Source: an uncultured Eubacteriales bacterium (lineage in GTDB: Bacteria > Bacillota > Clostridia > Lachnospirales > Lachnospiraceae). Taken from it: a DNA stretch of 48,131 nucleotides. The position numbers were made by a program, and so were the translations under genes. Positions 7,331 through 15,933 of this stretch are shown here, piece after piece. The stretch lies in contig ONKP01000045.1 in assembly GCA_900318405.1 (NCBI GenBank), forward strand, positions 1-48,131, read 5' to 3'. A model generated the notes under the pieces. It was not told the DNA's origin. It ran no database searches and saw only the letters and a list, made by a program, of their open reading frames with translations. How positions within the stretch are numbered: position 1 is the stretch's first letter; every line of letters begins with the position of its first letter.

Positions 7331-8416
7331 TCAGCCATTGCTTTCATGATCATCGGCGGCGCTGCCGCCGGTGTTATTAACGTTTCCATTGTTTGCGCCA
7401 ACGTTATTTCCGTTGCCGTTATAACCGCCGTTGTTGCAGCCGTCATTATAGCCATTGCCGTTATAGCCGCCATTGTTCCAGCCGCCGTTATAACCATTGC
7501 CGTTATAACCGCCATTGTTCCAGCCGCCGTTATAGCCGTTGCCGTTATAACCGCCATTGTTCCAGCCGCCGTTATAGCCATTGCCGTTATAGCCGCCATT
7601 GTTCCAGCCGCCGTTATAGCCATTGCCGTTATAACCGCTGTTATTGTAATCACCGGTATACCCGCTGCCGTTATAACCACCGTTATTGTAACCGCCATTG
7701 TCATATCCGCCGGCCGGTGTCCCGTACATCAGTCTCTCGTAGAGCGCCGCATTGGTCATTTCCTGATACGGTGCTACATAGAAAACCTCGAGAATACCGC
7801 AGGTCAGTCCCCCGAGAAGATGCCAGCCGATAAAGGACAGATCAAGAACAAAAGCATTCCACTTCTGACCGTTCATCATATCGCGGCTTCTCTGAAAAGC
7901 CTCCTGCTCCGGCATATCCGGATTCTCCGCCAGCAGATACGGGATCATCCTGTACTCATACGACTTGTAGATGCCCGGGATCACAAAAAGCAGCGACCAC
8001 AGAAAGATAAACAGGTCGTATTTAAACATGACATATACAATATTTTTGTAATTACGGTCAAATCCGCGCCCGACTTCTGAAATGTCAGCCTTCATATTCA
8101 GGTTTTTGACAAAAAATGTCTGCGAACCCACGTAAAGCGGATTGAAGACGAAAATTCCGACAGCCAGGGCAATCACGATCATCAGCGCCCCTATGCCCAG
8201 AAACAGTGCCGGCCAGTAAAATTCACCATAAAATCCGTAAGGGCCAAAAGCCACGTTTTCCACCGGTGCCTCAGTCCCACCGAGGGAAGAAGAACCAGCC
8301 GCAGCCCCTGTTCCGCCCGCGATCAGACTGACCAGTACACCGACCAGCACACACTTCCAGTAATTTGCCCGGAAGCACCAGCTCCCCTTCTCCTTTAATT
8401 CTTTTCGTGTCCACAT
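7331..8416 (-). CDS. DUF975 membrane protein with Gly/Asn/Tyr-rich repeat tail
   Basis: 361 residues. The start is the ATG 9 nt after AAGGAGG, beginning MWTRKELKEKG. Residues 1 to about 240 are a DUF975 integral membrane domain with several helices (segments near VLVGVLVSLIAG, LGIGALMIVIALAVGIFV, LFIFLWSLLFVIPGIY). The last 120 residues are a low-complexity tail built from a 14-residue unit containing YNGNGYNGGWNNGG, repeated about four to five times with variants. The family function is unknown. Co-transcription with a two-component system suggests the protein is linked to envelope sensing, which is inference. A hydrophilic aromatic/Asn/Gly tail of this kind could be a flexible, self-associating segment. 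Confidence 0.85.
   Translation of the reverse strand: MWTRKELKEKGSWCFRANYWKCVLVGVLVSLIAGGTGAAAGSSSLGGTEAPVENVAFGPYGFYGEFYWPALFLGIGALMIVIALAVGIFVFNPLYVGSQTFFVKNLNMKADISEVGRGFDRNYKNIVYVMFKYDLFIFLWSLLFVIPGIYKSYEYRMIPYLLAENPDMPEQEAFQRSRDMMNGQKWNAFVLDLSFIGWHLLGGLTCGILEVFYVAPYQEMTNAALYERLMYGTPAGGYDNGGYNNGGYNGSGYTGDYNNSGYNGNGYNGGWNNGGYNGNGYNGGWNNGGYNGNGYNGGWNNGGYNGNGYNGGWNNGGYNGNGYNDGCNNGGYNGNGNNVGANNGNVNNTGGSAADDHESNG
7419..7650. repeat. 42-bp tandem repeats encoding the DUF975 tail
   Basis: About four full copies and flanking partial copies of a 42-bp unit (14 codons), differing at a few synonymous positions. Near identity between copies points to recent slippage or unequal crossing over, so copy number is likely variable between strains. 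Confidence 0.85.
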
Positions 8417-8520
8417 AGGCCACATCCTCCTTATCATCTTCCGGCATCTCCGGTGTCGATGATACGAATATAACGTGCCATTCTTTCAGTCTGACCATGC
8501 AAATCTTAAACTTTCATTAA

Positions 8521-8716
8521 ATACTGTATTAAGCCGTCGACAAGCCGTCGACGCGCAGACAGTTTTTGGGCATGCGAAGCATGCACAGAAAACTGTATGC
8601 GTGATCGACGCAAACGTGTATGAGCATGGAGCTTTGCGAAGCAAAGCGAAAATGCGCATACACGTGCCGACTGCGGGAATCGCGCAGCGATGGAGCAGTC
8701 GGGCTTAATACAGTAT
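8521..8716. repeat. 196-bp palindromic element with 15-bp perfect inverted ends and three nested hairpins
   Basis: ATACTGTATTAAGCC (8521-8535) and GGCTTAATACAGTAT (8702-8716) are exact inverted copies. Between them lie three hairpins. The first has arms CAGTTTT...GCATGC/GCATGC...AAAACTG, the second CGTGTATG...GCTTTGC/GCAAAGC...CATACACG, and the third CCGACTGC/GCAGTCGG. Each is capped by a GCGNAGC heptamer (8574-8580, 8636-8642, 8682-8688), a sequence known to form exceptionally stable GNA mini-hairpins. There is no coding potential. It resembles a MITE or cruciform-type element inserted between genes. Confidence 0.7.
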
Positions 8717-8725
8717 AGTGAAATT

Positions 8726-8769
8726 ATTAAGCCGTCGACACGCGGGCAGTTTTTGGGCATGCGAAGCAT
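8726..8769 (+). repeat. Partial second copy of the 8521 element
   Basis: ATTAAGCCGTCGACA, GCAGTTTTTGGGCATGCGAA and GCAT repeat the left end of the 8521-8716 element with one short internal deletion. The copy breaks off where the small Cys-rich gene ends, so that gene's 3' end abuts the repeat. Confidence 0.7.
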
Positions 8770-8772
8770 AAA

Positions 8773-8973
8773 TCAGCCGTGAACCGCACCGGAGTGTGAA
8801 GCCGCGTATTCCATATTCAGCTCATACGGCTGGTAAAAAGCATCCATGTCTCCGCCGCCCAGATTGTCACAGCCATTGCAGAACTCACAGGCATGGCCGC
8901 ACACATTCAGCGACTGGCGGACAATCCTGATTCTCTCTTCTCTCGTTGTATCCCTGATCAGCAGTGAATCCAT
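8773..8973 (-). CDS. Small conserved cysteine-rich protein
   Basis: 66 residues, ATG 10 nt after AGGAGG. The N-terminus MDSLLIRDTTREERIRIVRQ is polar and probably helical. Residues about 29-38 hold four cysteines as CGHACEFCNGC, followed by Gly-rich NLGGGD and a YQPY segment. The cysteine spacing could bind zinc or an iron-sulfur cluster. Similar small proteins occur in Lachnospiraceae and are sometimes mislabelled as PurH; no function is established that I know of. It lies alone between repeats and the DUF4230 gene. Confidence 0.75.
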   Translation of the reverse strand: MDSLLIRDTTREERIRIVRQSLNVCGHACEFCNGCDNLGGGDMDAFYQPYELNMEYAASHSGAVHG

Positions 8974-9025
8974 ATTACAGCACCTCCTGTCTGTATCGAT
9001 GTTGTATTCCGTTTAACATCATTTT

Positions 9026-9784
9026 TCACGCACCGGTGCTCTCCGAAGCCGTGCTCTGCGCATTCGTATTTTCCGCAGATGTGCTCTGTGCATTCACGTT
9101 CTCCGCGTCTGTACTGCCGGCATCCTGCTTATCCTGAAACTCGATCGTATACTGGTCCGACGGATAAGCTTCCAGCAGGAACGAGGACAGCAGCGTCTTC
9201 GCATTATCCTCCGCGGCATCCAGCAGACCGTTGGAGATGGCATCTTTTTCTGCCTGATCGCGCATATTGCTGAGTGCCTCATCATTTTCATCCAGAGAGA
9301 TCCGGTTAAAAACGCTCTCCTTCTCCTCATAGACCTTCAGCGAGTCCTTCACCGGCTCCGTGCCCGTGATCTCCACGGCAGGCAGATATACAATGACGGT
9401 ACTTTTGCCGTCACTGCTGCCGGCCGGCTTTTCCTCCAGGTCAATCTGAGAAAAATCATATCCCGCCGTAACCCTGAAGTTATAGCTGTAGATCAGCGTG
9501 CTCTGGGTGAAGGGCACATCAACGCCGAACAGCTGCTTCGCATCTTTCGTTGCATTGACCTCGGTCACGTAAGCTTCCTGCGTATTCAGCTGCCCGATAT
9601 CCTGCAGGCGGAGCTTCACCGTAGTGCTTTCACTCTGCGCCTCTTTACTGCCGAACTTCAGATTGCCGGTAAGCATCGCAACAGCCAGAAAAGCAAGCAC
9701 GGCGACGATCGCAATCACGATAAGAGCCAGGACGCCGATCCGCCCAGTCTTCCTGTTTTTCTTTACAACATTCCTGTTTTTCAC
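9026..9784 (-). CDS. DUF4230-type membrane-anchored protein
   Basis: 252 residues, with a GTG start 4 nt after AAGGAGG; upstream ATG or TTG codons lack a ribosome binding site. One N-terminal transmembrane helix (IGVLALIVIAIVAVLAFLAV) follows a basic stretch. The extracellular domain contains LQDIGQLNTQEAYVTEV, the hallmark of DUF4230, and ends in a Ser/Thr/Asn/Ala repeat tail (NAQSTSAENTNAQS). The role is unknown. The topology predicts a domain outside the membrane anchored by one helix. It shares its strand with neighbouring genes but is separated by more than 190 bp on its 3' downstream side from the DUF975 group. Confidence 0.8.
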   Translation of the reverse strand: MKNRNVVKKNRKTGRIGVLALIVIAIVAVLAFLAVAMLTGNLKFGSKEAQSESTTVKLRLQDIGQLNTQEAYVTEVNATKDAKQLFGVDVPFTQSTLIYSYNFRVTAGYDFSQIDLEEKPAGSSDGKSTVIVYLPAVEITGTEPVKDSLKVYEEKESVFNRISLDENDEALSNMRDQAEKDAISNGLLDAAEDNAKTLLSSFLLEAYPSDQYTIEFQDKQDAGSTDAENVNAQSTSAENTNAQSTASESTGA

Positions 9785-9981
9785 AAAACCTCCTTCTCCG
9801 GCCGGCCAACGCAGCTGATCGCACGACATCTTTCGGCGCAAATAATGGACTTTTCGAGTTACAGGTCAGCGGTCACTTTGTGATCTGATACAGCTGCTCA
9901 TCAGCCTGAAAATCTCAGCTTCTGCATATCAGATTTCTTTCGGCGCGCTGACGATCATAGGCAGCCCGAGGATTCTGACTT

Positions 9982-11361
9982 CTACGCATCAGCTTTTCTG
10001 CGACGTCCCGCCGGCTCATACTTCAGCTTCTGATCCACCAGTTTCATCACATGAATGCACGCGATCATGGTAAAGACAGCCGCGCCGAGCCAGGCAGCCG
10101 GATCGCCGAAGGCAGCCATCGGATAACTGTGCAGACGAATCGACATCACCGTCATCGCCAGACGGCAGCCGAGTTCGACAAAACCGCCGCACATCGGCAG
10201 AAAACCGTAACCGCAGCCCTGCATCGTGTTCCGGAAGATGAAGATCACGCCCAGCGGAATATAGAACAGCGTACAGAGAAAAATATACGTCTGCGCATAC
10301 GGCATGATCGCCGACATATCTGTGTCTGCGGAGAAAAACAGCGTCATCAGTAACGGAAGCAGCAGGTTGGCGAGAACGCCGGCGATCACCGCATAAAGAC
10401 AGGTGGAGATCAGCGATGCACGGATACCCGCATGAATACGTCCTGCATCTCCTTTGCCGTAATTCTGGCCGCTGTACGTGGCCATCGTCATTCCCGTGCT
10501 CTGGAACCACTGCGTAAGGATATTCTGTATTTTGCTCGCCGCCGTAAACGCAGCCACAGCCGTCGCACCGAAAATATTGATCGCACTCTGCATCACCATG
10601 GTGCCGGAGGCCGTGATGGCAAACTGCAGCGCCATCGGGAGCCCGACGCCAACCTGCTGCCGCGTGAAGGAACGGTTGATTCGCCACATCGACCGTTCGG
10701 GATGAAGCACTTTCATTTTTTTCCATATGAAGAGGAAGCAGAGCACAGCGGAGATTCCCTGTGAAATATCCGTCGCGATGGCAGCTCCCGCAACGCCCAT
10801 CTGAAACTGGATGATAAAGAACAGATCCAGAACGACGTTCAGGCAGGCGGAAAAAATCAGGAAAAACAGCGGTGTTCTGCTGTCTCCAACTGCCCGCATC
10901 ATCGATGAAAACAGGTTATAGTAAACGCTGCAGACTGTTCCGTAGCAGATGATCGTGATATAGGTATAGGCATCATCAAAAATCTCATCCGGCGTATTCA
11001 TCAGCCGCAGCAGCCCGTGCATGCTCGCCACGGAAATAACCGTGACGGCAATGCTGACGATGAGCGACAGCAGGATGGCATTCGCCACCGAGCGCTTCGT
11101 GCCGTCCTCATCCTTCGCCCCGAAGCACTGCGACGTGAGTACGGTGAAGCCCGTCGTCAGTCCCTGCGAAAAACCCAGCACCAGAAACATGATTGTTCCC
11201 GTACTGCCGACGGCCGCCAGTGCGTCCGCCCCGACAAAATTACCCACAATGATCGTGTCGGCCATATTGTAAAGCGTCTGAAAAACATTGCCGATCAGGA
11301 CCGGTATCATAAAGCGCATGATCACGCGCATCGGTTTTCCGACTGTCAGATCTGTTTCCAT
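9982..11361 (-). CDS. MATE-family multidrug/metabolite exporter
   Basis: 459 residues. The ATG start follows AAGGGGAGAAAG; an upstream in-frame start lacks a site. Twelve predicted transmembrane helices form two six-helix halves. MATE features include IPVLIGNVFQTLYNMADTII with VGNFVGADALAAVG in the first half and the matching second-half segment MALQFAITASGTMVMQSAIN with GATAVAAFTAASKIQN. These are Na+ or H+ coupled exporters of cationic drugs or metabolites; the substrate here is not evident. It is probably a single-gene unit read away from the sigma-factor gene. Confidence 0.92.
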   Translation of the reverse strand: METDLTVGKPMRVIMRFMIPVLIGNVFQTLYNMADTIIVGNFVGADALAAVGSTGTIMFLVLGFSQGLTTGFTVLTSQCFGAKDEDGTKRSVANAILLSLIVSIAVTVISVASMHGLLRLMNTPDEIFDDAYTYITIICYGTVCSVYYNLFSSMMRAVGDSRTPLFFLIFSACLNVVLDLFFIIQFQMGVAGAAIATDISQGISAVLCFLFIWKKMKVLHPERSMWRINRSFTRQQVGVGLPMALQFAITASGTMVMQSAINIFGATAVAAFTAASKIQNILTQWFQSTGMTMATYSGQNYGKGDAGRIHAGIRASLISTCLYAVIAGVLANLLLPLLMTLFFSADTDMSAIMPYAQTYIFLCTLFYIPLGVIFIFRNTMQGCGYGFLPMCGGFVELGCRLAMTVMSIRLHSYPMAAFGDPAAWLGAAVFTMIACIHVMKLVDQKLKYEPAGRRRKADA

Positions 11362-11557
11362 CTTTCTCCCCTTATGAGCCCGACGTTTTCCAATGGTCAT
11401 CCGACCCTGTCGCGACTCATTCTCTTTGCGCAGTTTTACATTTTCGCGCTGCCTGCAACTTCAGTATAATACAATGTCAACAGCGCACAAAAGAGAAAAA
11501 TACTCGCATACCCGCCAAAAATCAATACTGGTTTGCACTTATTATTCCAGAATACAG

Positions 11558-11708
11558 ATGCCTCCACCCGCAACAGAGCGATGAGCACTTGCTGAGAGCG
11601 ACCGTAGGGAAGCTCGAAGCTTACGTGCGACGCCTGTCAGCGCAGTCCATCGCTGCGCTCGTACTCGCCAAGCACCGGCGTCTGCGGATGGTTGCGGGTT
11701 GGAGGCAT
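11558..11708. repeat. 151-bp palindromic element with about 17-bp inverted ends
   Basis: ATGCCTCCACCCGCAAC (11558-11574) and GTTGCGGGTTGGAGGCAT (11691-11708) are inverted copies with a single-base indel. Inside lie nested stems, including GCGATG/CATCGC and a GCTGCGC heptamer, which is the complement of GCGCAGC. There is no coding potential. It has the same build as, but a different sequence from, the 8521 element. Confidence 0.6.
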
Positions 11709-12088
11709 GTTGGAGATGATCGGGCTCGCTGAAAAAAGTACGGAAAAGCGACGGCAGATCCGCTTTTTCTGAACACAGACAGCCGGCTATGCAGACATAA
11801 ATATCTGTGCTTCCGGAACAGCTGACAGCGGAATATTCTGTGTTATACTTATAGACACGGCAGGATTCCCCGATGGTTTGATTTCCGGCAACACACAAAT
11901 TGCACCAGCGGCTGGGTTTCTGCTTTTTTCACCTTCCATTCGGGATACTAAGGATCCCTGTACACAGACAGAACACAGCCATGAGCACTCACGAAATGCG
12001 GATTCTGAAGAATGGAAGAAATATAGCTCAAGTTACACATGCACATTCCTGAGTACAGCACAGTTTATATCAGGAACAGCGGGGAAAT
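11709..12088. other. Intergenic region upstream of the sigma factor
   Basis: No gene is supported here. It contains a weak hairpin around 11742-11772 (AAAGCG/CGCTTT followed by TTTTC). A candidate plus-strand promoter has CTGACA (11822-11827), a 16-bp spacer and TATACT (11844-11849), about 240 bp upstream of the sigma-factor start. Confidence 0.4.
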
Positions 12089-13117
12089 ATGCATATGAAT
12101 AATAACGGCATAAAAGTGACAGACGAGATATTTGATGAAGAAGGAAATCCTTCACCGGAACCTGTGGACGAGACAGATGACGCGTGGGCACCGGTTGATC
12201 CGGCTGAGGCAGATCATGCCTGGCCAGCGAATGATTCAGAGGAAACCGATGAAGCAGATTCTCCCACAGACGCAGACATCGCAGACAGGAAGCACTGTCC
12301 GGCCACCGGCGACCAGCTGCTTCTCGAGGGCACACAGTCGCAGGACGAGATCAACCGGGCACTCGTCAAGCGCATACAGAAGGGAAACCGGCGCGCAGAG
12401 GGAGAGCTCTGCTGGGAAAACAGACGGCTGGTGCGGTATTTTGCCGAGAGGGGATACCGGAACTCCGGCGGAAGACTGGAGCGTGACGATCTGGAGCAGG
12501 AAGGCTTCATGGGCCTGCTCGAAGCGGCAAAAAAATTCGACTTCACCAAAGGCGTCCGGTTCAGCACCTACGCTGCGTACTGGATCCGTCTGGAGATCTC
12601 CCGCTTTATCAAAAATAACGGCTCCCCCATCCGCATCCCCATCCGCCGCCTGAACGAGATCAGCCATGTCATGCAGGCAGTGAACGAATACAGTGACGAA
12701 GAGAATCAGGATGAGCGCATCCGCAAAGCGGCAAAGAAGCTGGATATGAAACCGGCCGATGTCGAGCGTGACCTGAACATGTACCAGGCTTACTATCAGA
12801 TGTCCTCTCTGGACAAGAAGATCGGCGAGGACGAGGACACCTCCGTGGGCGACATGCAGGCGGAAGATGACGGAAGATCCGCCGAGGACTATGTAGAAGA
12901 CGAGGATACGCGAAACCGCCTGCGGGCTGCGATCGATTCCCTTCCGGAACGGGAGAAAAATATCGTGGAACTTCGGTACGGTCTGAAAGACGGCACCAGC
13001 CACTCCCTCGAGGAGATCGGCAACATGTACGGGCTCACCCGGGAGCGGATCCGTCAGATCATCAACCGCTCCCTGAAGAAACTGCGGGAAAACGAAAATC
13101 TGCGCGGCATGGAATAG
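12089..13117 (+). CDS. RNA polymerase sigma factor, sigma-70 family (RpoD-like)
   Basis: 342 residues; the ATG follows GGGGAAAT, and a second ATG two codons on is possible. Residues 1 to about 75 are acidic and unstructured, taking the place of region 1. Regions 2 to 4 then follow: region 2 with RDDLEQEGFMGLLEAAKKFD and GVRFSTYAAYWIRLEI, region 3 with IRRLNEISHVM, and region 4 with LPEREKNIVELRYGL and the -35 reading helix GLTRERIRQIINRSLKKLR. It is shorter than a housekeeping RpoD and lacks the usual long region 1, so it is probably an alternative group 2-type factor. No anti-sigma gene is adjacent. Confidence 0.9.
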   Translation: MHMNNNGIKVTDEIFDEEGNPSPEPVDETDDAWAPVDPAEADHAWPANDSEETDEADSPTDADIADRKHCPATGDQLLLEGTQSQDEINRALVKRIQKGNRRAEGELCWENRRLVRYFAERGYRNSGGRLERDDLEQEGFMGLLEAAKKFDFTKGVRFSTYAAYWIRLEISRFIKNNGSPIRIPIRRLNEISHVMQAVNEYSDEENQDERIRKAAKKLDMKPADVERDLNMYQAYYQMSSLDKKIGEDEDTSVGDMQAEDDGRSAEDYVEDEDTRNRLRAAIDSLPEREKNIVELRYGLKDGTSHSLEEIGNMYGLTRERIRQIINRSLKKLRENENLRGME

Positions 13118-13130
13118 CATGATAACAGTG

Positions 13131-13586
13131 TCAGGCAAGATTGCCCGGTCCGAATCCGTCGGGCAGATACTCGGCCAGTGTATGTATCTGATATGCCCCG
13201 CTCTCAACGGCCGTGATGATCTGAAACTCCTCCGGCCGGCACCACTCCATCATCACCTGACGGCAGACGCCGCACGGGGGACAGAAAGAATCGGCGTGCC
13301 TGTCCTTCCCGCCGACGATCGCAATCGCGTCAAATTCCGTCGCTCCCTCACTGATGGCTTTGAAAAACGCAGTCCGCTCCGCACACACGGAGGGCGAATA
13401 CGCCGCATTTTCAATATTGCACCCGGTAAAAATCCGTCCGTCCTTCGCCAGCAGTGCTGCGCCCACAGCAAAATGCGAATACGGGATATAGGAGCGCTGC
13501 AGCATGGCCATGGCCCGGTCGATCAGTTCCCGGATCTGTTTCTCTGTCAGTTCTTTTTTCATGCTTATGTTTACATTGTTCTCCAT
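13131..13586 (-). CDS. cdd: Cytidine deaminase
   Basis: 151 residues; the ATG at 13586 lies 5 nt after AAGGG. It is the homotetrameric short type. FTGCNIENAAYSPSVCAERTA carries the substrate NIEN contact and the first zinc cysteine with the catalytic Glu (CAE), and PPCGVCRQV carries the other two zinc cysteines. It deaminates cytidine and deoxycytidine to uridine and deoxyuridine. The next gene upstream on the same strand is uridine phosphorylase, so the pair forms a pyrimidine salvage route from cytidine to uracil plus ribose-1-phosphate. The gap between them holds tandem repeats. Confidence 0.95.
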   Translation of the reverse strand: MENNVNISMKKELTEKQIRELIDRAMAMLQRSYIPYSHFAVGAALLAKDGRIFTGCNIENAAYSPSVCAERTAFFKAISEGATEFDAIAIVGGKDRHADSFCPPCGVCRQVMMEWCRPEEFQIITAVESGAYQIHTLAEYLPDGFGPGNLA

Positions 13587-13603
13587 ATTCACCCTTCTGT
13601 CAG

Positions 13604-13740
13604 CCTGTTTTCTCTGCTGCCGTACATTTCACAATCCTGAACACTGTTTTCTCTGCCGCCGCACATTTCATAATCCCGAACGCTTTTTCTCTTCCCGAAC
13701 GCTTTTTCTCTGCTGACGCACATTTCACAATTCTGAACGC
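13604..13740. repeat. Imperfect tandem repeats of about 38-40 bp
   Basis: Three long copies and one 19-bp short copy of a unit of the form TTTTCTCTGCNGNCG, CACATTTCACAAT, CTGAACG. They lie between cdd and udp. The unit is not palindromic and the array has no unique spacers, so it is not a CRISPR. Confidence 0.75.
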
Positions 13741-13789
13741 TGCTTACAGCTGTACCAGGCTGCATCAAATAACATCGGCGCCGTATATT

Positions 13790-14557
13790 TTATGCCCTGC
13801 TCAGCATCCTGATCGCCTCCACCGCGATCCGGATCTCCTGATCCGTGTCATGGACGACCGGATTCTCCAGATGCGCTTTTTCACGCTCCTGATTTGCCAT
13901 CACGAGAAACAGGGCGCCGACTCTCACACGCAGGAACTGACCCACGGTAAAAAGCGCGGCCGTCTCCATCTCGCTGGCGAGGCAGCCCATGCGTTTCCAC
14001 GCTTCCCATTTGTTCTGCAGCTCATAGCTGACCGGCATAATCTCCGGGCAGTGCTGTCCATAGAAAGAATCCTTGCTCTGGACCACGCCGGTATGGCTGA
14101 CCGCCCCGAGTTTCTTCGCCGCCGCGCGAAGTGCATCGAGAACATCGATATCCGCCACCGCCGGGTATTCGATCGGTGCATACTCCCGGCTGGTTCCTTC
14201 CATGCGCACAGCACCGGATGCGATCACGATATCGCCGCTCTTTACATCCATCTGCATGCCGCCGCAGGTACCGACGCGGATGAACGTATCCGCTCCGCAC
14301 CGCGTCAGCTCCTCCATGGCGATCGCCGCCGACGGGCCGCCGATACCTGTGGATGTCACGCTGACCTTCACGCCATCCAGCGTACCTGTGTACGTCGTAA
14401 ATTCCCGGTTGTCCGCGATTTTCACAGGATCATCGAAATACGCGGCTATTTTTTCACATCGTTTCGGGTCGCCCGGCAGGATCACATACCGTCCGACCTC
14501 GCCCTCAGCCACCTGAATATGATACTGTCTCGACGGATCCTCAGAATAGTTTTTCAT
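13790..14557 (-). CDS. udp: Uridine phosphorylase
   Basis: 255 residues, NP-I nucleoside phosphorylase family. [15 protein letters not shown] binds phosphate at the N-terminus, RVGTCGGMQ is the second phosphate site, and [11 protein letters not shown] is the nucleoside/ribose contact motif of uridine phosphorylases. It converts uridine and phosphate to uracil and ribose-1-phosphate. It is most likely co-transcribed with cdd downstream, although the 200-bp repeat-filled gap between them is long for an operon. Confidence 0.9.
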   Translation of the reverse strand: MKNYSEDPSRQYHIQVAEGEVGRYVILPGDPKRCEKIAAYFDDPVKIADNREFTTYTGTLDGVKVSVTSTGIGGPSAAIAMEELTRCGADTFIRVGTCGGMQMDVKSGDIVIASGAVRMEGTSREYAPIEYPAVADIDVLDALRAAAKKLGAVSHTGVVQSKDSFYGQHCPEIMPVSYELQNKWEAWKRMGCLASEMETAALFTVGQFLRVRVGALFLVMANQEREKAHLENPVVHDTDQEIRIAVEAIRMLSRA

Positions 14558-14683
14558 GATGCCACCTCCCGTTCGTCACACCCATAATCTGCCTTCATTA
14601 TAAACGAAATCTCATGGAAACGCGAATCTGCCGATGTCGAAAACAGCGGAAATGAAGGCTGTTTTTTTACTCAGTAAAAGTTG

Positions 14684-14712
14684 TTTACATCCATCCATAT
14701 TTGTTTCATGAT
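14684..14712 (+). promoter_or_regulatory. Candidate sbcDC promoter
   Basis: TTTACA, a 17-bp spacer and CATGAT lie about 70 bp upstream of the sbcD start, in an AT-rich stretch. The boxes are imperfect. Confidence 0.4.
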
Positions 14713-14781
14713 AAAGTGGTAAATAAACACCCGTCATTGATAACCGTCCTGTCCTGCGATCACAGATAAACGAGGCAATCC

Positions 14782-15933
14782 ATGAAAATATTCCACCTAT
14801 CCGATCTCCACATCGGCCTCAAGCTCTTCAACCGCGATCTCAGTGAAGACCAGGAAGCCATCTTCCGCCAGATCGCCGACCTCGCCGGCCGCGAAAAACC
14901 AGACGTCATCCTTGTCGCCGGCGACATCTATGACAAGGCCGTGCCCTCCGCCGAAGCCGTCAGCCTGTTCGACCGTTTTATCTCTCTGCTTACGGATGCG
15001 GCACCGGAGGCCGAAATCATGATGATCAGCGGCAACCACGACAGCGCAGCCCGCATCAACATCTTCCGCAGTGTCCTCAGCCGGCAGCACATCCACATGA
15101 TCGGCCTGCCGCCGCAGCGCCCCGAAGATCATATCGAGCAGATCACGCTGCAGGATGCCTTCGGTCTCGTTCATTTTTACCTGCTGCCCTTCGTCCGTCC
15201 CTCCATGGTGCGCCCGGTCGTCGCCACCGAAGACGAGACGCAGAGCCTCAGCTACGATGAAACCCTGCACCGTCTCATCGCCAGAGAAAAAATAAACACG
15301 GCGGAACGCAACGTCCTCGTCAGTCACCAGTTCTATCTGCCCGTCGGCAAAAATCCGGACGAGATCGAGCGCATGGATTCCGAAATCGTGACCGTCGGCA
15401 ATATCGACGCCATACGGGCGGACGTCCTCGCGCCGTTCGACTACGCCGCCCTCGGCCACATCCACAAGCCCATGCGCGTCGGCAGTGATTTTTATCGCTA
15501 CTGCGGGACGCCGCTCGCCTGCTCCGTCAGTGAGAGCGGCCAGCAGAAGGGTGTCATCCTCATCGAGATGAAGGAAAAAGGCCGGATCACAACGCAGGTT
15601 CTTCCTCTTCATCCGCTGCACAGTGTCCGCGTCATCCGGGGGACCCTGGAGGACGTTCTGCAGCAGGGCTGTGAGGACTTCGTGTCCGTCGTGCTCACGG
15701 ATAAAAAGGACCTCGACGTCATCGACATGCAGGACCGCCTCCGCTCCGCTTTTCCCAGACTGCTCGAGATCCGTCGGGAAACCGTCCGCAGTGCTGATTA
15801 CCGCGCATCGCTCTCACCCGCAGAACGCATGAAGCCCTACGACCTCTGCACTGCTTTTCTTCCGGATCTTGACGCGGAGGAACAGCAGCTGCTCCGGCAG
15901 ATTATCAACGACGTACAGGAGGAGCAGACATGA
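14782..15933 (+). CDS. sbcD: Exonuclease SbcCD subunit D
   Basis: 383 residues, starting MKIFHLSDLHIG. All metallophosphoesterase motifs are present: SDLHIG, VAGDIYD, SGNHD, SHQFY and ALGHIHKP. SbcD is the Mn2+-dependent nuclease of the SbcCD (Mre11-Rad50-like) complex, which cleaves DNA hairpins and processes blocked ends. The stop overlaps the sbcC start as ATGA, so translation is coupled. The window contains several long palindromes, the kind of structure SbcCD cuts. Confidence 0.96.
   Translation: MKIFHLSDLHIGLKLFNRDLSEDQEAIFRQIADLAGREKPDVILVAGDIYDKAVPSAEAVSLFDRFISLLTDAAPEAEIMMISGNHDSAARINIFRSVLSRQHIHMIGLPPQRPEDHIEQITLQDAFGLVHFYLLPFVRPSMVRPVVATEDETQSLSYDETLHRLIAREKINTAERNVLVSHQFYLPVGKNPDEIERMDSEIVTVGNIDAIRADVLAPFDYAALGHIHKPMRVGSDFYRYCGTPLACSVSESGQQKGVILIEMKEKGRITTQVLPLHPLHSVRVIRGTLEDVLQQGCEDFVSVVLTDKKDLDVIDMQDRLRSAFPRLLEIRRETVRSADYRASLSPAERMKPYDLCTAFLPDLDAEEQQLLRQIINDVQEEQT

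Noticed and set aside
7148-8080. Plus-strand frame rich in Ala/Val/Ile over the DUF975 tail
   Set aside because: It is the antisense of the 42-bp repeats and the response regulator start; the hydrophobic repeat is an artefact of the real gene's codons.
12236-13207. 323-residue minus-strand frame under the sigma factor
   Set aside because: The plus strand has unmistakable sigma regions 2 to 4; the antisense frame has no recognisable motif or start site.
13604-13740. Possible CRISPR array
   Set aside because: The copies are contiguous and imperfect with no unique spacers, and no cas genes are present.
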